A DNA stretch of 64,000 nucleotides from Herminiimonas fonticola (GCF_003293745.1 NZ_PTLZ01000001.1:558001-622000); one strand, 5' to 3'; shown: positions 47,742 to 56,541, counted from the first letter of the stretch. Numbers and translations: made by a program. The notes: generated by a model from the sequence alone, not told the origin.

Positions 47742-48728
47742 TCAGTCGCCATACAGTTTTTGTTTCAATTCGCGACGTTGCTGCGCTTCCAGCGACAGGG
47801 TAGCGGTAGGACGTGCCAGCAAACGTGGTACGCCGATAGGCTCGCCGGTTTCTTCGCACCAGCCGTAGTCGCCGGCGTCAATGCTGGCGATCGATTGCTG
47901 TACTTTTTTCAGCAACTTGCGTTCGCGGTCGCGGGTGCGCAATTCCAGAGCATGTTCTTCTTCGATCGTAGCGCGATCGGCTGGATCGGGAACGAGGACT
48001 GTTTCACGCAAATGTTCGGTGGTTTCGTCTGCGTTTTTCAGCAATTCTTTTTCAAGTTGCTGCAGGCGATTCTTGAAGAATGCGAGTTGTGCCGCATTCA
48101 TGTAATCCTTTTCGCCCATCTTGAGGATTTGCGCTTCGGATAACAGAGGACCGTCATTGTCGGCGGTCGGGATTGCTTTTGATTTAGTTGCCACTTCGCG
48201 TACTTTCGAAACTACAGCTTGTTCAATTTTATCTACTGGTGCGGAGACGGCCTTTTTACTGCTGCCTGCTCCAGACCGAGATGCGTCTTTGTTTGCTGTT
48301 ACTGCAGTTGCCTTGGGAGCGCTTGCAGGAACTTTCTTGATTGGTTGTGCTGCTGCTTTCACCGCAGCTTTTTTAACAGCCGCTTTTGCTTTGACTGCAG
48401 GTTTGGCCGCTGGTTTCACATTTTTTGCGGCAGCGGTTTTCTTTGCCACGACTTTTGTTTTTGCAGCGACCTTGGCGGATTTTACCGCACTCTTCGCCGG
48501 CGTTTTCTTTGCGACCTTGGCTGCCGATTTAACAGCAGGCTTGGCCGCCGGTTTGATCACTTTTTTCAGTGCCTTGACGTTTTTTTCTGCAAGTGTTTTT
48601 GTCGCTGACTTTGCAGTTGATTTCGCCGTGGCCGTTTTGCCTGCCGGTTTTGCACGAGCAGTGCTAGCTGCCTTTTTCGTGGCAGTTTTTTTTGCGCTTT
48701 TTGCAGATTTTGCGACGGTTGCGTTCAT
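47742..48728 (-). CDS. dksA: DksA-family protein with histone H1-like N-terminal tail, zinc finger lost
   Basis: 328 residues. Residues about 1-190 are almost only Lys, Ala, Pro, Thr and Val, resembling histone H1 tails. Residues about 195-328 are DksA: a coiled coil (NAAQLAFFKNRLQQLEKELL) and the C-terminal finger region YGWCEETGEPIG...ARPTATLSLEAQ. Of the four zinc cysteines of E. coli DksA only the first is kept (C291); the others are T294, S312 and A315. It should bind the RNA polymerase secondary channel, working with ppGpp, without needing zinc. It is encoded after the COG0523 and Zur-like genes. Confidence 0.88.
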   Translation of the reverse strand: MNATVAKSAKSAKKTATKKAASTARAKPAGKTATAKSTAKSATKTLAEKNVKALKKVIKPAAKPAVKSAAKVAKKTPAKSAVKSAKVAAKTKVVAKKTAAAKNVKPAAKPAVKAKAAVKKAAVKAAAQPIKKVPASAPKATAVTANKDASRSGAGSSKKAVSAPVDKIEQAVVSKVREVATKSKAIPTADNDGPLLSEAQILKMGEKDYMNAAQLAFFKNRLQQLEKELLKNADETTEHLRETVLVPDPADRATIEEEHALELRTRDRERKLLKKVQQSIASIDAGDYGWCEETGEPIGVPRLLARPTATLSLEAQQRRELKQKLYGD

Positions 48729-48843
48729 AGTCCCTTGTCCTCAATGAACTTTCCCACACTCGGATCATATCGTGCTCTGCGTGCGATTTACTGTCTTTCG
48801 CATCGTCCCGGCCGCTCTATCCTGAGCTAAAAACTGGGCTAGT

Positions 48844-49899
48844 TTATACCAAACATTGTTCTAATCCGTAAATAAAAGTTTCTTTTGGCAGATTCTGTCC
48901 GATAAATACCATTTTGTTGGAGCGGATTTCGTCTTCGCCCCATTTGCCTCCTATGTCGGTGCCCATAATTTGGTGCACGCCCTGGAATACCACCTTGCGG
49001 TCGGCACCGTCCATCCACAGCACACCTTTGTAGCGCAACATGCGTGGCCCGAAAACCTGCACGATACCGCCCAAAAATTCATCCAATTTTTCGGTGTTGA
49101 ATGGCCGGTCGCTCTTGAATACGAAGGCTGCGATGTTGTCGCTGTGATGACCGTGATGGTGGTCATGATGATGGTGCTCATGTTCGCCGTCGTGATCACA
49201 GGCTGCATCGCAGGTGTGGTCGTGATTGTGCGCATGTTCTTCTGCCGCGATGAAATCGGGGTCGATTTCCAGCTTGTCATTCAGGTTGAAGCCACGCAGA
49301 TCCAGTACGTCGGCAATCGCGACCTGGCCGAAAGCTATGGTGCTGATAGCGGCGCGTGGATTGATGCGCTTGATGCGTTCGGTCAAAACCTTTAATTCAT
49401 CTGCGCTGACCAGATCGGTTTTCGACAGCAGCAATTTATCGGCAAAACCGACCTGGCGCTGCGCTTCTTCATACGTATCGAGTTGATGCATGGCGTGTTT
49501 GGCATCGACTACGGTGATGATGGCGTCGACCAGATAGTCGGCGGCGACTTCTTCATCGATGAAGAAGGTTTGTGCAACCGGACCAGGATTGGCGAGCCCG
49601 GTGGTTTCGATGACGACATGATCGAACTGCAGTTCGCCATCACGACGGCGTTGCGCCAGTGCAGTCAATGCAACGATCAGATCGCCGCGTACCGTGCAGC
49701 ATATGCAGCCATTGTTCATCTCGACGATTTGCTCGGTGCCGTCCTGCACCAGGATTTCGTTATCGATATTTTCCTGGCCGAATTCGTTTTCTATGACGGC
49801 AATCTTGAAGCCGTGCGGTTCTTGCAGGATGCGATTCAGTAGCGTGGTTTTGCCTGCGCCCAGGAAGCCGGTCAGGATGGTAGTAGGAATGAGTGCCAT
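48844..49899 (-). CDS. COG0523 (CobW-like) zinc-linked GTPase
   Basis: 351 residues from ATG 49899. The G3E GTPase has Walker A GFLGAGKTTLL, the COG0523 metal motif C65-x-C67-C68 (NNGCICCTVRGDLI), and SKTDLV. A His/Cys/Asp-rich loop (about 230-265) can bind several metal ions. The C-terminal CobW_C domain follows. Members next to Zur and DksA usually act as zinc chaperones in zinc shortage, and I prefer that over cobalamin synthesis, for which no gene is nearby. Confidence 0.88.
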   Translation of the reverse strand: MALIPTTILTGFLGAGKTTLLNRILQEPHGFKIAVIENEFGQENIDNEILVQDGTEQIVEMNNGCICCTVRGDLIVALTALAQRRRDGELQFDHVVIETTGLANPGPVAQTFFIDEEVAADYLVDAIITVVDAKHAMHQLDTYEEAQRQVGFADKLLLSKTDLVSADELKVLTERIKRINPRAAISTIAFGQVAIADVLDLRGFNLNDKLEIDPDFIAAEEHAHNHDHTCDAACDHDGEHEHHHHDHHHGHHSDNIAAFVFKSDRPFNTEKLDEFLGGIVQVFGPRMLRYKGVLWMDGADRKVVFQGVHQIMGTDIGGKWGEDEIRSNKMVFIGQNLPKETFIYGLEQCLV

Positions 49900-49973
49900 G
49901 ATTTTTAAGTCGTGCTTTGAATTCGTTTGTTGAAATCGGATACGTAATCGAGCGTTGAAATTCCGTCTTGTCT

Positions 49974-50501
49974 TTAATGCGCGGCGCAGTCTGCGCAAAG
50001 TCCCTTGATGGTGAGTTCTATTTCGTGACTCTGGAAACCTTTTCCTAGTGTGCTTTGCAATACTTTTTGCAGTTGCTGGCGCAGCGTCGCAGTCGATGGA
50101 TTGATGTTGTGTTTGGCGTCGGTAGCGAGCAACTTCTCATCGATATTGTCGATGCAGAAAACCTTGGCACAACGCGTGCATTTGAAGTGACCGTGCTGAT
50201 GTTGTTGCGCATGATGCGTGCCGTGTGCGATCTCTTCCGTTCCTGCGTTATAGCGGAACACGCGATCGTCGCCGGCGATCTTGTGCGCCAGCCCGGCGTC
50301 GGTCAGGCTATCCAGCGCGCGGTACAGCGTGACCCTGTCCATGTCGACCAGCGTGTCCTGTATGTCCTGATGCGAAAACGCATAACGCGCACTGAGCAGC
50401 GCGGCCAAGACCTTGATGCGAGCATCGGTGGCGCGTACCGACGTGGTACGTAACTGGCTTTCAGCCAGTGCCAGAAAATCTGGAGCTGTGGTTTTTTTCA
50501 T
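49974..50501 (-). CDS. zur: Fur-family regulator, Zur-like
   Basis: 175 residues. An N-terminal winged helix (about 20-95, with FSHQDIQDTLVDMDRVTLYRA) is followed by the metal-binding dimerisation domain with HHAQQHQHGHFKCTRC and a C-terminal CADC; these two CxxC pairs form the structural zinc site of Fur proteins. The context (COG0523, zinc-free DksA, TonB receptor) favours Zur over Fur. A possible operator lies 55 to 71 bases upstream. Confidence 0.85.
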   Translation of the reverse strand: MKKTTAPDFLALAESQLRTTSVRATDARIKVLAALLSARYAFSHQDIQDTLVDMDRVTLYRALDSLTDAGLAHKIAGDDRVFRYNAGTEEIAHGTHHAQQHQHGHFKCTRCAKVFCIDNIDEKLLATDAKHNINPSTATLRQQLQKVLQSTLGKGFQSHEIELTIKGLCADCAAH

Positions 50502-50555
50502 GATGATGCGGTGACAAGTTTAATGACGGCGTGATGGCTTGATTATGCCGCAATT

Positions 50556-50572
50556 TGCAATTCAGTTGCAAT
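50556..50572 (-). promoter_or_regulatory. Candidate operator upstream of the Zur-like gene
   Basis: On the minus strand it reads ATTGCAACTGAATTGCA, an imperfect dyad with TTGCAA half-sites. It lies in the 104-base gap between xerC and the zur-like gene, close enough to a promoter for autoregulation. The second copy in the locus is at 47646-47662. Confidence 0.55.
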
Positions 50573-50605
50573 ATATCCGCTTATGCGAAATCTTGTGGAT
50601 GCAGT

Positions 50606-51562
50606 TCAGGGTTTCTTTTTTGCGCGCGGATGTGCGGCGTCGTAGACCTGTGCCAAGCGTTGAAAATCAAGCGAAGTATAAATCTGTGTCGCGGAAATAG
50701 ACGCATGCCCCAGCATTTCCTGTACCGCGCGCAAGTCCCCGGAAGATTGCAAGACGTGCGACGCGAAGGAATGGCGCAACACATGTGGGTGTACATCCAT
50801 AGGCAAGCCAACAGCTTGCGCATGTGCTTTCAGGCGGAGTTGAACCACGCGTGCGGATACGCGTGTGCCGCGTTCACTCAAAAACAATGGATGCAGATCT
50901 AGTTTGACCAGAGTGTCGCGCACGGCAAGCCATGATTTGAGTGCGTCCATGGCTGCTTGTCCGATAGGCACGCTGCGCATCTTGTTGCCTTTGCCTGTGA
51001 CCATGACTTCGTGGGCGTCGAAATCTATCCAGCCGGCTGACGCATAGCGACTTTCCTGTGTATATCTGACGTCCAGTCCAACCAATTCCGAAACCCGCAA
51101 GCCGCTGGAATACAGCAATTCAAACATTGCGTGATTGCATAACTGCATCGCTGAATCTGCATTTCTTCCAGGGCTGGTTTCCGACACCAAACGCACTGCG
51201 TCGTCGGCTGCCAAGGCTTTCGGCAAGGGTTTGTTGCGTTTGGGTGCCTTGATGCCATCGACAGGATTTGACGTGATGGCGTTTTGTTCGGACAGCCAGT
51301 TGAAAAAACCGCGCCATGCAGAAAGTTTGCGTGCAATCGAACGCGCATTCAAACCGTGCGCATGCAATTGCGCCGCGAATTTTCTGATCTGAAAATGATT
51401 GACGGCGCTGATTGATGCATTGCTGTCTGTTGCTGTCGCGAACACGACCAGTTCAAGCAGATCGCGTCGGTAGCTGGTGACGGTGAGCGGCGACAATTGC
51501 CGCTGGCTGATCAGGTTATCGAGATAACCATCCAGATAAGCCTGATTGCCGGCGACGCTCAC
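50606..51562 (-). CDS. xerC: Tyrosine recombinase XerC
   Basis: 318 residues. The N-terminal SAM-like core-binding domain (about 8-95) is followed by the catalytic domain with arginine in YSSGLRVSELVGL, lysine in VTGKGNKMRSVPIG, HVLRHSFASHVLQ, and the tyrosine in SISATQIYTSLD. With XerD it resolves chromosome dimers at dif. It lies next to the DUF484 gene and dapF, as in many gammaproteobacteria and betaproteobacteria. Confidence 0.95.
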   Translation of the reverse strand: MSVAGNQAYLDGYLDNLISQRQLSPLTVTSYRRDLLELVVFATATDSNASISAVNHFQIRKFAAQLHAHGLNARSIARKLSAWRGFFNWLSEQNAITSNPVDGIKAPKRNKPLPKALAADDAVRLVSETSPGRNADSAMQLCNHAMFELLYSSGLRVSELVGLDVRYTQESRYASAGWIDFDAHEVMVTGKGNKMRSVPIGQAAMDALKSWLAVRDTLVKLDLHPLFLSERGTRVSARVVQLRLKAHAQAVGLPMDVHPHVLRHSFASHVLQSSGDLRAVQEMLGHASISATQIYTSLDFQRLAQVYDAAHPRAKKKP

Positions 51563-51571
51563 GATGTTGAT

Positions 51572-52240
51572 TTAGTCGAGCAAACTCGACAGTGCGGCGC
51601 TGGCGGTCTGGCCGATGTTGATCAGGAAATCGGTCGCCATCTCGGATGTAAAGCGATGCGGATCAGACGAGCCGAGCACCAGCAAACCAAACGCTTCCGG
51701 CGCGTCGTCCAAACGCAAAGGCAACAAAGCCAGCGATTGAATCGATGGCGCATCTTCCAACCATGAAGCCGCTTCAAAATCATTGTTGCTGCCGCAGAAC
51801 GGCACGGTCAAGCCATTTGAAAACAGACGTGAATCGGCAGAAACCGGCGCGGCAAACCATGTATGCGCGAATTCTTCCGACACGCCCCACAAACGTAAAG
51901 TAACGTGCGGCACCGAGAACGTGTTTTGCAAACCTGTGGTTAATGTGTGCGGCAAATCGACATCGTTGCGGGCCAATAACAGCGAACGTGTCCATGTATG
52001 AAATTTTTGTGTGATCTGGTCGTTTTCCTGGGCGATGCGGATTAGCTCGGCCAGACGCATTTCCATGATCTTGAACTTTTCACGCATTACGTCCATTTGT
52101 CGCTCTTGCAAAGACAGAGTGCGTCCGCCGAGTGGACTCGACAGTTTTACCTGTGCCAGAACTTCCGCATGTTCTTCAAAAAAATGCGGATTATTCAGTA
52201 AATAGTCGGCGACGGTATTGGAGTCCAGTGGAGATGTCAT
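51572..52240 (-). CDS. DUF484 family protein
   Basis: 222 residues. It starts with VADYLLNNPHFFEEHAEVLAQ, the usual DUF484 opening, then a coiled coil and a GAF-like domain with SLALLPLRLD...GLLVLGSSDPHRF. DUF484 genes are nearly always next to xerC and dapF, as here, but the function is unknown. It ends 9 bases before xerC. The 170 bases upstream, to dapF, hold nothing that I recognise. Confidence 0.88.
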   Translation of the reverse strand: MTSPLDSNTVADYLLNNPHFFEEHAEVLAQVKLSSPLGGRTLSLQERQMDVMREKFKIMEMRLAELIRIAQENDQITQKFHTWTRSLLLARNDVDLPHTLTTGLQNTFSVPHVTLRLWGVSEEFAHTWFAAPVSADSRLFSNGLTVPFCGSNNDFEAASWLEDAPSIQSLALLPLRLDDAPEAFGLLVLGSSDPHRFTSEMATDFLINIGQTASAALSSLLD

Positions 52241-52410
52241 GTGTCGTAATTAAATTTAGAGGAACGTAAAAGATCGTAAGGAATCGCTGTGGCTGAAGGT
52301 GCGCAATCGGGATTGCATCGTTTGCTTATCGAGCAGCCATGAATTGCTCATGATTCTAACCGACATCGGCGCCTGACAAACAATTCTGCAGCGCAGATCA
52401 AGGCTGGATT

Positions 52411-53262
52411 TTAAAGTTCGATTTCGCCTTCGAATACCGTTACGGCGGGGCCGGTCAGCATAACGGACGATGAGTTACCTGCCCATGCAATCGATAATTC
52501 GCCGCCACGGGTTTGTACCTTGACTGGCGATGCCAGCAAGCCACGCCGAATGCCGGATACGACAGCAGCGCAAGCACCGGTGCCGCAAGCCAATGTTTCG
52601 CCGGCACCACGCTCAAATACACGCAACTTGATTTCATGCGCATCGATGATTTGCATGAAGCCGGCGTTAACGCGTTTTGGAAAACGCGGGTGATGCTCGA
52701 TCAGTACGCCATCTTCGCGCACAGGTGCTGTTTCTATATCGGCGACGACTTGTACCGCATGCGGATTGCCCATCGACAATGCAGCGATCCAGTAAGTCTC
52801 GCCCTTGATATCCAAAGGCCACAAGGTTTCTTCGCCCTCGGCTTTGGACAGCAGATCGGTCGTGTCGAAAGGCACATCTTCCGGTGCCAGAATTGGTGGC
52901 CCCATATCGACGGTAATCTGTCCATTCGCTTCCAGTCGCGGCTCGATAATGCCGGACATGGTTTCTACCTTGATCGCATGCTTGCTGGTGAGTTTTTTGT
53001 CAGTGACAAATTTGACGAAGGCGCGTGCGCCGTTGCCGCACTGCTCGACTTCACCACCGTCGGAGTTATAAATGCGATAGCGGAAATCAACGTCGGCCGC
53101 TTGCGGCTTTTCCACTACCAGCATTTGATCGGCACCGACGCCGAAGCGACGGTCTGCCAGATATTGCCATTGGGCCGGAGTGAAAGCTATCGCCTGATTG
53201 ATTGCATCGATGACGACGAAATCGTTGCCGGCACCATGCATTTTTGTGAATTTGATTTTCAT
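52411..53262 (-). CDS. dapF: Diaminopimelate epimerase
   Basis: 283 residues from ATG 53262 ([17 protein letters not shown]); the longer frame to 53319 adds an atypical leader. The two catalytic cysteines are in [13 protein letters not shown] and [13 protein letters not shown]. It interconverts L,L- and meso-diaminopimelate for lysine and peptidoglycan. It lies downstream of the acyltransferase pair on the same strand. Confidence 0.96.
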   Translation of the reverse strand: MKIKFTKMHGAGNDFVVIDAINQAIAFTPAQWQYLADRRFGVGADQMLVVEKPQAADVDFRYRIYNSDGGEVEQCGNGARAFVKFVTDKKLTSKHAIKVETMSGIIEPRLEANGQITVDMGPPILAPEDVPFDTTDLLSKAEGEETLWPLDIKGETYWIAALSMGNPHAVQVVADIETAPVREDGVLIEHHPRFPKRVNAGFMQIIDAHEIKLRVFERGAGETLACGTGACAAVVSGIRRGLLASPVKVQTRGGELSIAWAGNSSSVMLTGPAVTVFEGEIEL

Positions 53263-53326
53263 GTGGCGATTATAAAGCCGCTGGCCGTGCGTGGTAAAAA
53301 TGCATGCAGGTATCTGCATTCATGCA

Positions 53327-54226
53327 TTAGTAAGCAGGAGGGGCTTCATCTGATGCATTGGATTCGTAGAAGCTGGCTTCTCCTGCGGGCCGTGTCTTGA
53401 AGCGTTTGTGCGTCCAGAAGTATTCTGCGGGTGCTTCGCGCGCTCTGTCTTCGATGAATGCGTTCATGGTGCGGGTGGCTGCAGTGATATCGTCGCCCGG
53501 AAAGTTTTCCCATGCCGGATAAAATTTGACGGTCCAGCCACGGTAATTCGGCAAGTAGGTGGCGACTACTGGAATCACTTTGGCATGCGTTGCCGCCGCA
53601 ATTCTGGCTGGTGCTGTAAGAGTTGCTGCAGGTACGCCGAAGAAAGGGACGAACTCTGCATCCTTCTCGCCGAAATCCATATCCGGCAGCATGAAGAAAG
53701 GCAAATTTTCACGCATCGCGCGGATGATGGGTTTCACGCCATCACTGCGTGAAAATAATTTGACCGGGCGAAAGCGCGAACGACCCTTGCGCAATACTTC
53801 ATCGAATATCGGATTCAATTGCTGTGTGTAAATAGAGCACAACGATGATTCCAGCATGACGGCGACGCCGGCCACATCCAGACTGACAAAATGCGGGCAC
53901 AACAAAATAGTGGGGCTTGCATTGATGGCATCCAGTGGTACAGATGGTTCAATAATTATCAATCTGCGCAGACGTGCTTCGGATGCCCACCACAAAATGC
54001 CGCGCTCCAGCACGCTGCGTGCATAATTTTGAAAATGTTTTTTCGCGATGCGATGGCGCTCTTCTGGAGTCCACTCAGGAAAGCATAATTCAAGATTGAT
54101 CAGCGTAATAAGCCGCCGTTTTTTCTTGTAGATGAAGAGCAGGCTGCCGATTGCTTCGCCCAGTCGCGCGATGACAGGTAAGGGTAGCCAGTGCAGCAGC
54201 CACATCGATATGACGAGCGCTCTCAT
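53327..54226 (-). CDS. LpxL/HtrB-family lipid A acyltransferase (second copy)
   Basis: 299 residues with an N-terminal membrane helix. The acyltransferase HX4D motif is HFVSLD (near residue 133), and the family block MLPDMDFGEKDAEFVPFFG is intact. It adds a secondary acyl chain to lipid A precursor on the inner membrane. The ATG overlaps the stop of the upstream acyltransferase gene by four bases (ATGA). It may be specific for a different acyl position than its neighbour. Confidence 0.9.
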   Translation of the reverse strand: MRALVISMWLLHWLPLPVIARLGEAIGSLLFIYKKKRRLITLINLELCFPEWTPEERHRIAKKHFQNYARSVLERGILWWASEARLRRLIIIEPSVPLDAINASPTILLCPHFVSLDVAGVAVMLESSLCSIYTQQLNPIFDEVLRKGRSRFRPVKLFSRSDGVKPIIRAMRENLPFFMLPDMDFGEKDAEFVPFFGVPAATLTAPARIAAATHAKVIPVVATYLPNYRGWTVKFYPAWENFPGDDITAATRTMNAFIEDRAREAPAEYFWTHKRFKTRPAGEASFYESNASDEAPPAY

Positions 54227-55095
54227 GACGCGGCCTGGTCTTGGTCGGATGCAGTAACTTCATCTGGTGCAGCGACGCCGGCAGGAATCTTGTAGTGGTT
54301 ATAGCTCCAAAAATATTGTGCCGGACAAAGTGAGATCAGCTGTTCCATCGCGGTATTAATCGCGCGCACCTGCTGTTGCGGTGTCAATTCTGCTGCCATG
54401 CTGAACGGTAGAAAATGCAGGGTGTATCCCTTGCCGCGCGGCAAACGCTCTGCGAACGCGAGAATCATGGTTGCACCGCTCATTTCCAGCATCTTGGCCG
54501 GCAAGGTCATTGTGTAAGCGGGTTTGCCGAAAAAATCAGCCCATATACCTTCACCGTTTTGCGGAACCTGGTCAGGCAATAAACCGATTGCGCCATTCCT
54601 TTTCACGACTTTGAACAAGGCGCGTACGCCGCTCAGATTGGCCGGCGCCAGTGAGAGATTGTGGCGCGCCCGTGCGCCTTCGATCAGCGGCTTCAATGCT
54701 GCTTGCCGTGGTGGGCGGTACATGACGGTTAGCGGCAAGTGTGCAGCGGTAGCTTGTGCGGACACTTCAAAGCAGCCCAGATGCGGCGTCAGAAAAATAA
54801 TCCCGCGTTTGGCATCCTGCGCCTGTTGCACCAATTGCCAATTCTTTATCGTGACGGTTTTCAGTACACGCTGCGGAGAGGCGCACCAGATGAAGGGCAG
54901 TTCCATCATGTTCTTGCCGGCTTCTGCGACCGCAGCAGACAAATGATCGCCAAAGCCGGCTTGGCGAATATTGTCCTGCAAGCGGCGACGATATTGTGAC
55001 GAAGAAAGATAAACAGCCCAGCCGAGTGCGCTGCCGATTGCATGCAAGAGCGGCAAGGGCAAGAATGACAAGAGGCGGAAAATGAGAACTAGCAT
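54223..55095 (-). CDS. LpxL/HtrB-family lipid A acyltransferase (first copy)
   Basis: 290 residues. It carries the same fold as the following gene, but the catalytic motif reads HLGCFE (HX4E instead of HX4D), a variant seen in this family. The block LLPDQVPQNGEGIWADFFG is conserved. It is the first gene of the pair and is divergent from metK, with a 192-base region between them that holds the metK promoter and leader. Confidence 0.9.
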   Translation of the reverse strand: MLVLIFRLLSFLPLPLLHAIGSALGWAVYLSSSQYRRRLQDNIRQAGFGDHLSAAVAEAGKNMMELPFIWCASPQRVLKTVTIKNWQLVQQAQDAKRGIIFLTPHLGCFEVSAQATAAHLPLTVMYRPPRQAALKPLIEGARARHNLSLAPANLSGVRALFKVVKRNGAIGLLPDQVPQNGEGIWADFFGKPAYTMTLPAKMLEMSGATMILAFAERLPRGKGYTLHFLPFSMAAELTPQQQVRAINTAMEQLISLCPAQYFWSYNHYKIPAGVAAPDEVTASDQDQAAS

Positions 55096-55137
55096 GCAAG
55101 TTTTTATACTTATTCGAGCAAGCCCTTAGAAGAGACT

Positions 55138-55166
55138 TTGCCGATTTATTTCAAGAGGCGTAAAAT
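55138..55166 (+). promoter_or_regulatory. metK promoter, sigma-70 type
   Basis: TTGCCG (55138-55143), 17-base spacer, TAAAAT (55161-55166). Transcription should start near 55173, giving a leader of about 115 bases. The ten bases TAAAATAGCA are repeated exactly at 57527-57536, before the ahcY leader. Confidence 0.7.
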
Positions 55167-55177
55167 AGCACAAAGAA

Positions 55178-55232
55178 GTACCCGCCGAGTTAATGACAAC
55201 TTGCGAGGCGGTATATAAATTTCGCTAAAGCG
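55178..55232 (+). promoter_or_regulatory. SAM-II-like riboswitch aptamer upstream of metK
   Basis: A pseudoknot can be drawn as in SAM-II (SAM-alpha) riboswitches. Stem P1 pairs CCGCC (55182-55186) with GGCGG (55207-55211). Its loop begins GAGUUAA and ends CUUGCGA. An A/U-rich strand follows, then the hallmark GCUAAA (55224-55229). The loop end GCGA (55203-55206) pairs with UCGC (55222-55225) as P2, and UU (55201-55202) may pair with AA of GCUAAA. One loop base differs from the GAUUU I remember for the family. The adjacent gene makes SAM, a fitting feedback target. No covariance search was possible. Confidence 0.68.
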
Positions 55233-55290
55233 TCGCAGGTTCACTGAGTTGACCGCGACATCTAACCAACTATAGAAAGAACCTGCGATG
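55231..55290 (+). promoter_or_regulatory. Switchable helix covering the metK start codon
   Basis: CGUCGCAGGUUC (55231-55242) can pair with GAACCUGCGAUG (55279-55290): eleven Watson-Crick pairs and one G-U, including all three bases of the AUG. The same upstream strand can instead form a hairpin GUCGC-A-GGUU...GACC-GCGAC (55232-55259). The two folds exclude each other, as in a translational expression platform. Confidence 0.65.
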
Positions 55291-56451
55291 GCTAATGATT
55301 TTCTGTTTACCTCCGAATCTGTCTCTGAAGGCCACCCTGATAAGGTCGCCGATCAAATCTCCGACGCGATCCTCGATGCAATTTTCCAGCAAGATCCAAA
55401 AGCCCGTGTTGCTGCTGAAACCCTTTGCAATACCGGTCTGGTCGTTTTGGCTGGTGAAATTACAACGTTCGCCAACGTTGATTACATTGAAGTAGCGCGT
55501 CAAACCATCAAACGTATCGGTTACGACAATGCCGATTACGGTATCGATTACAAAAGCTGCGCAGTACTGGTGGCGTACGACAAGCAATCACCGGACATCG
55601 CACAAGGTGTTGATGAGGGCGCTGGTATCGACCTCGACCAAGGAGCTGGTGATCAAGGCTTGATGTTTGGTTACGCTTGCGATGAAACGGCAGAACTGAT
55701 GCCGGCTGCGATTCACTATGCGCATCGCATCGTGGAGCGCCAATCAGAATTGCGAAAAGACGGTCGCCTGCCATGGCTGCGTCCGGATGCAAAATCGCAA
55801 GTCACCTTGCGCTACGTTGATGGTCGTCCTGTTTCCATCGACACCATCGTATTGTCGACACAACACGCGCCGGAAATGCAACACAAAGACATCGAAGAAG
55901 CCGTGATTGAAAGCATCATCAAGCCTGTCGTGCCGGCTGAATGGTTGAAAGACACACGCTTCCTGGTCAATCCAACAGGTCGTTTCGTCATCGGCGGTCC
56001 GCAAGGCGATTGCGGTTTGACCGGTCGCAAGATCATTGTCGATACCTACGGCGGAGCAGCGCCGCACGGCGGCGGTGCGTTCTCCGGCAAGGATCCTTCG
56101 AAGGTCGATCGTTCGGCTGCGTATGCTGGTCGTTACGTTGCGAAAAACATCGTGGCAGCTGGTTTGGCAGAACGTGCGCAAATCCAGATTTCGTACGCAA
56201 TCGGTGTGGCAAAACCGACTTCGGTGATGGTCACCACATTCGGCACAGGAAAAATCAGCGATGAAAAAATCGCTCAACTGGTGCTCGAACATTTCGATCT
56301 GCGTCCAAAAGGCATCGTGCAAATGCTGGATCTGTTGCGTCCTATCTATCAAAAAACCGCAGCATATGGTCACTTTGGTCGCGAAGAGCCGGAGTTTACA
56401 TGGGAACGTACTGACAAGGCCGCAGCATTGCGTGCAGCAGCCGGTCTGTAA
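55288..56451 (+). CDS. metK: S-adenosylmethionine synthetase
   Basis: 387 residues starting [20 protein letters not shown]. It makes SAM from methionine and ATP. The methionine-binding loop GHPDK, the flexible loop region [13 protein letters not shown] and the P-loop [16 protein letters not shown] are conserved. It follows the putative SAM-responsive leader and ends at its own terminator. A weak ribosome-binding site (AGAAAGA) precedes the AUG, which fits tight leader control. Confidence 0.97.
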   Translation: MANDFLFTSESVSEGHPDKVADQISDAILDAIFQQDPKARVAAETLCNTGLVVLAGEITTFANVDYIEVARQTIKRIGYDNADYGIDYKSCAVLVAYDKQSPDIAQGVDEGAGIDLDQGAGDQGLMFGYACDETAELMPAAIHYAHRIVERQSELRKDGRLPWLRPDAKSQVTLRYVDGRPVSIDTIVLSTQHAPEMQHKDIEEAVIESIIKPVVPAEWLKDTRFLVNPTGRFVIGGPQGDCGLTGRKIIVDTYGGAAPHGGGAFSGKDPSKVDRSAAYAGRYVAKNIVAAGLAERAQIQISYAIGVAKPTSVMVTTFGTGKISDEKIAQLVLEHFDLRPKGIVQMLDLLRPIYQKTAAYGHFGREEPEFTWERTDKAAALRAAAGL

Positions 56452-56488
56452 TTAGTCGGTTTGTAAGCAAGTCGTCGTTGTACTTTGT

Positions 56489-56532
56489 GGTCGGATGAAA
56501 TTCATGCAGAATTCATCCGACCATTTTGTTTT
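56489..56532 (+). terminator. Terminator of metK
   Basis: Arms GGTCGGATGAA and TTCATCCGACC with extra ATTC/GAAT pairing inside, then ATTTTGTTTT. It ends 9 bases before the next ATG. Confidence 0.82.
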
Positions 56533-56541
56533 GAGAAGTGA

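Noticed and set aside
48121-48747. 208-codon plus-strand frame antisense to dksA, Ala/Phe-rich and hydrophobic
   Set aside because: It mirrors the Lys/Ala-rich codons of the DksA tail (AAA/GCN give TTT/NGC on the other strand); no ribosome site or family.
50606-51562. Integrase of a mobile element
   Set aside because: Length, motifs and the DUF484-dapF neighbours identify chromosomal XerC; no attachment sites or cargo genes.
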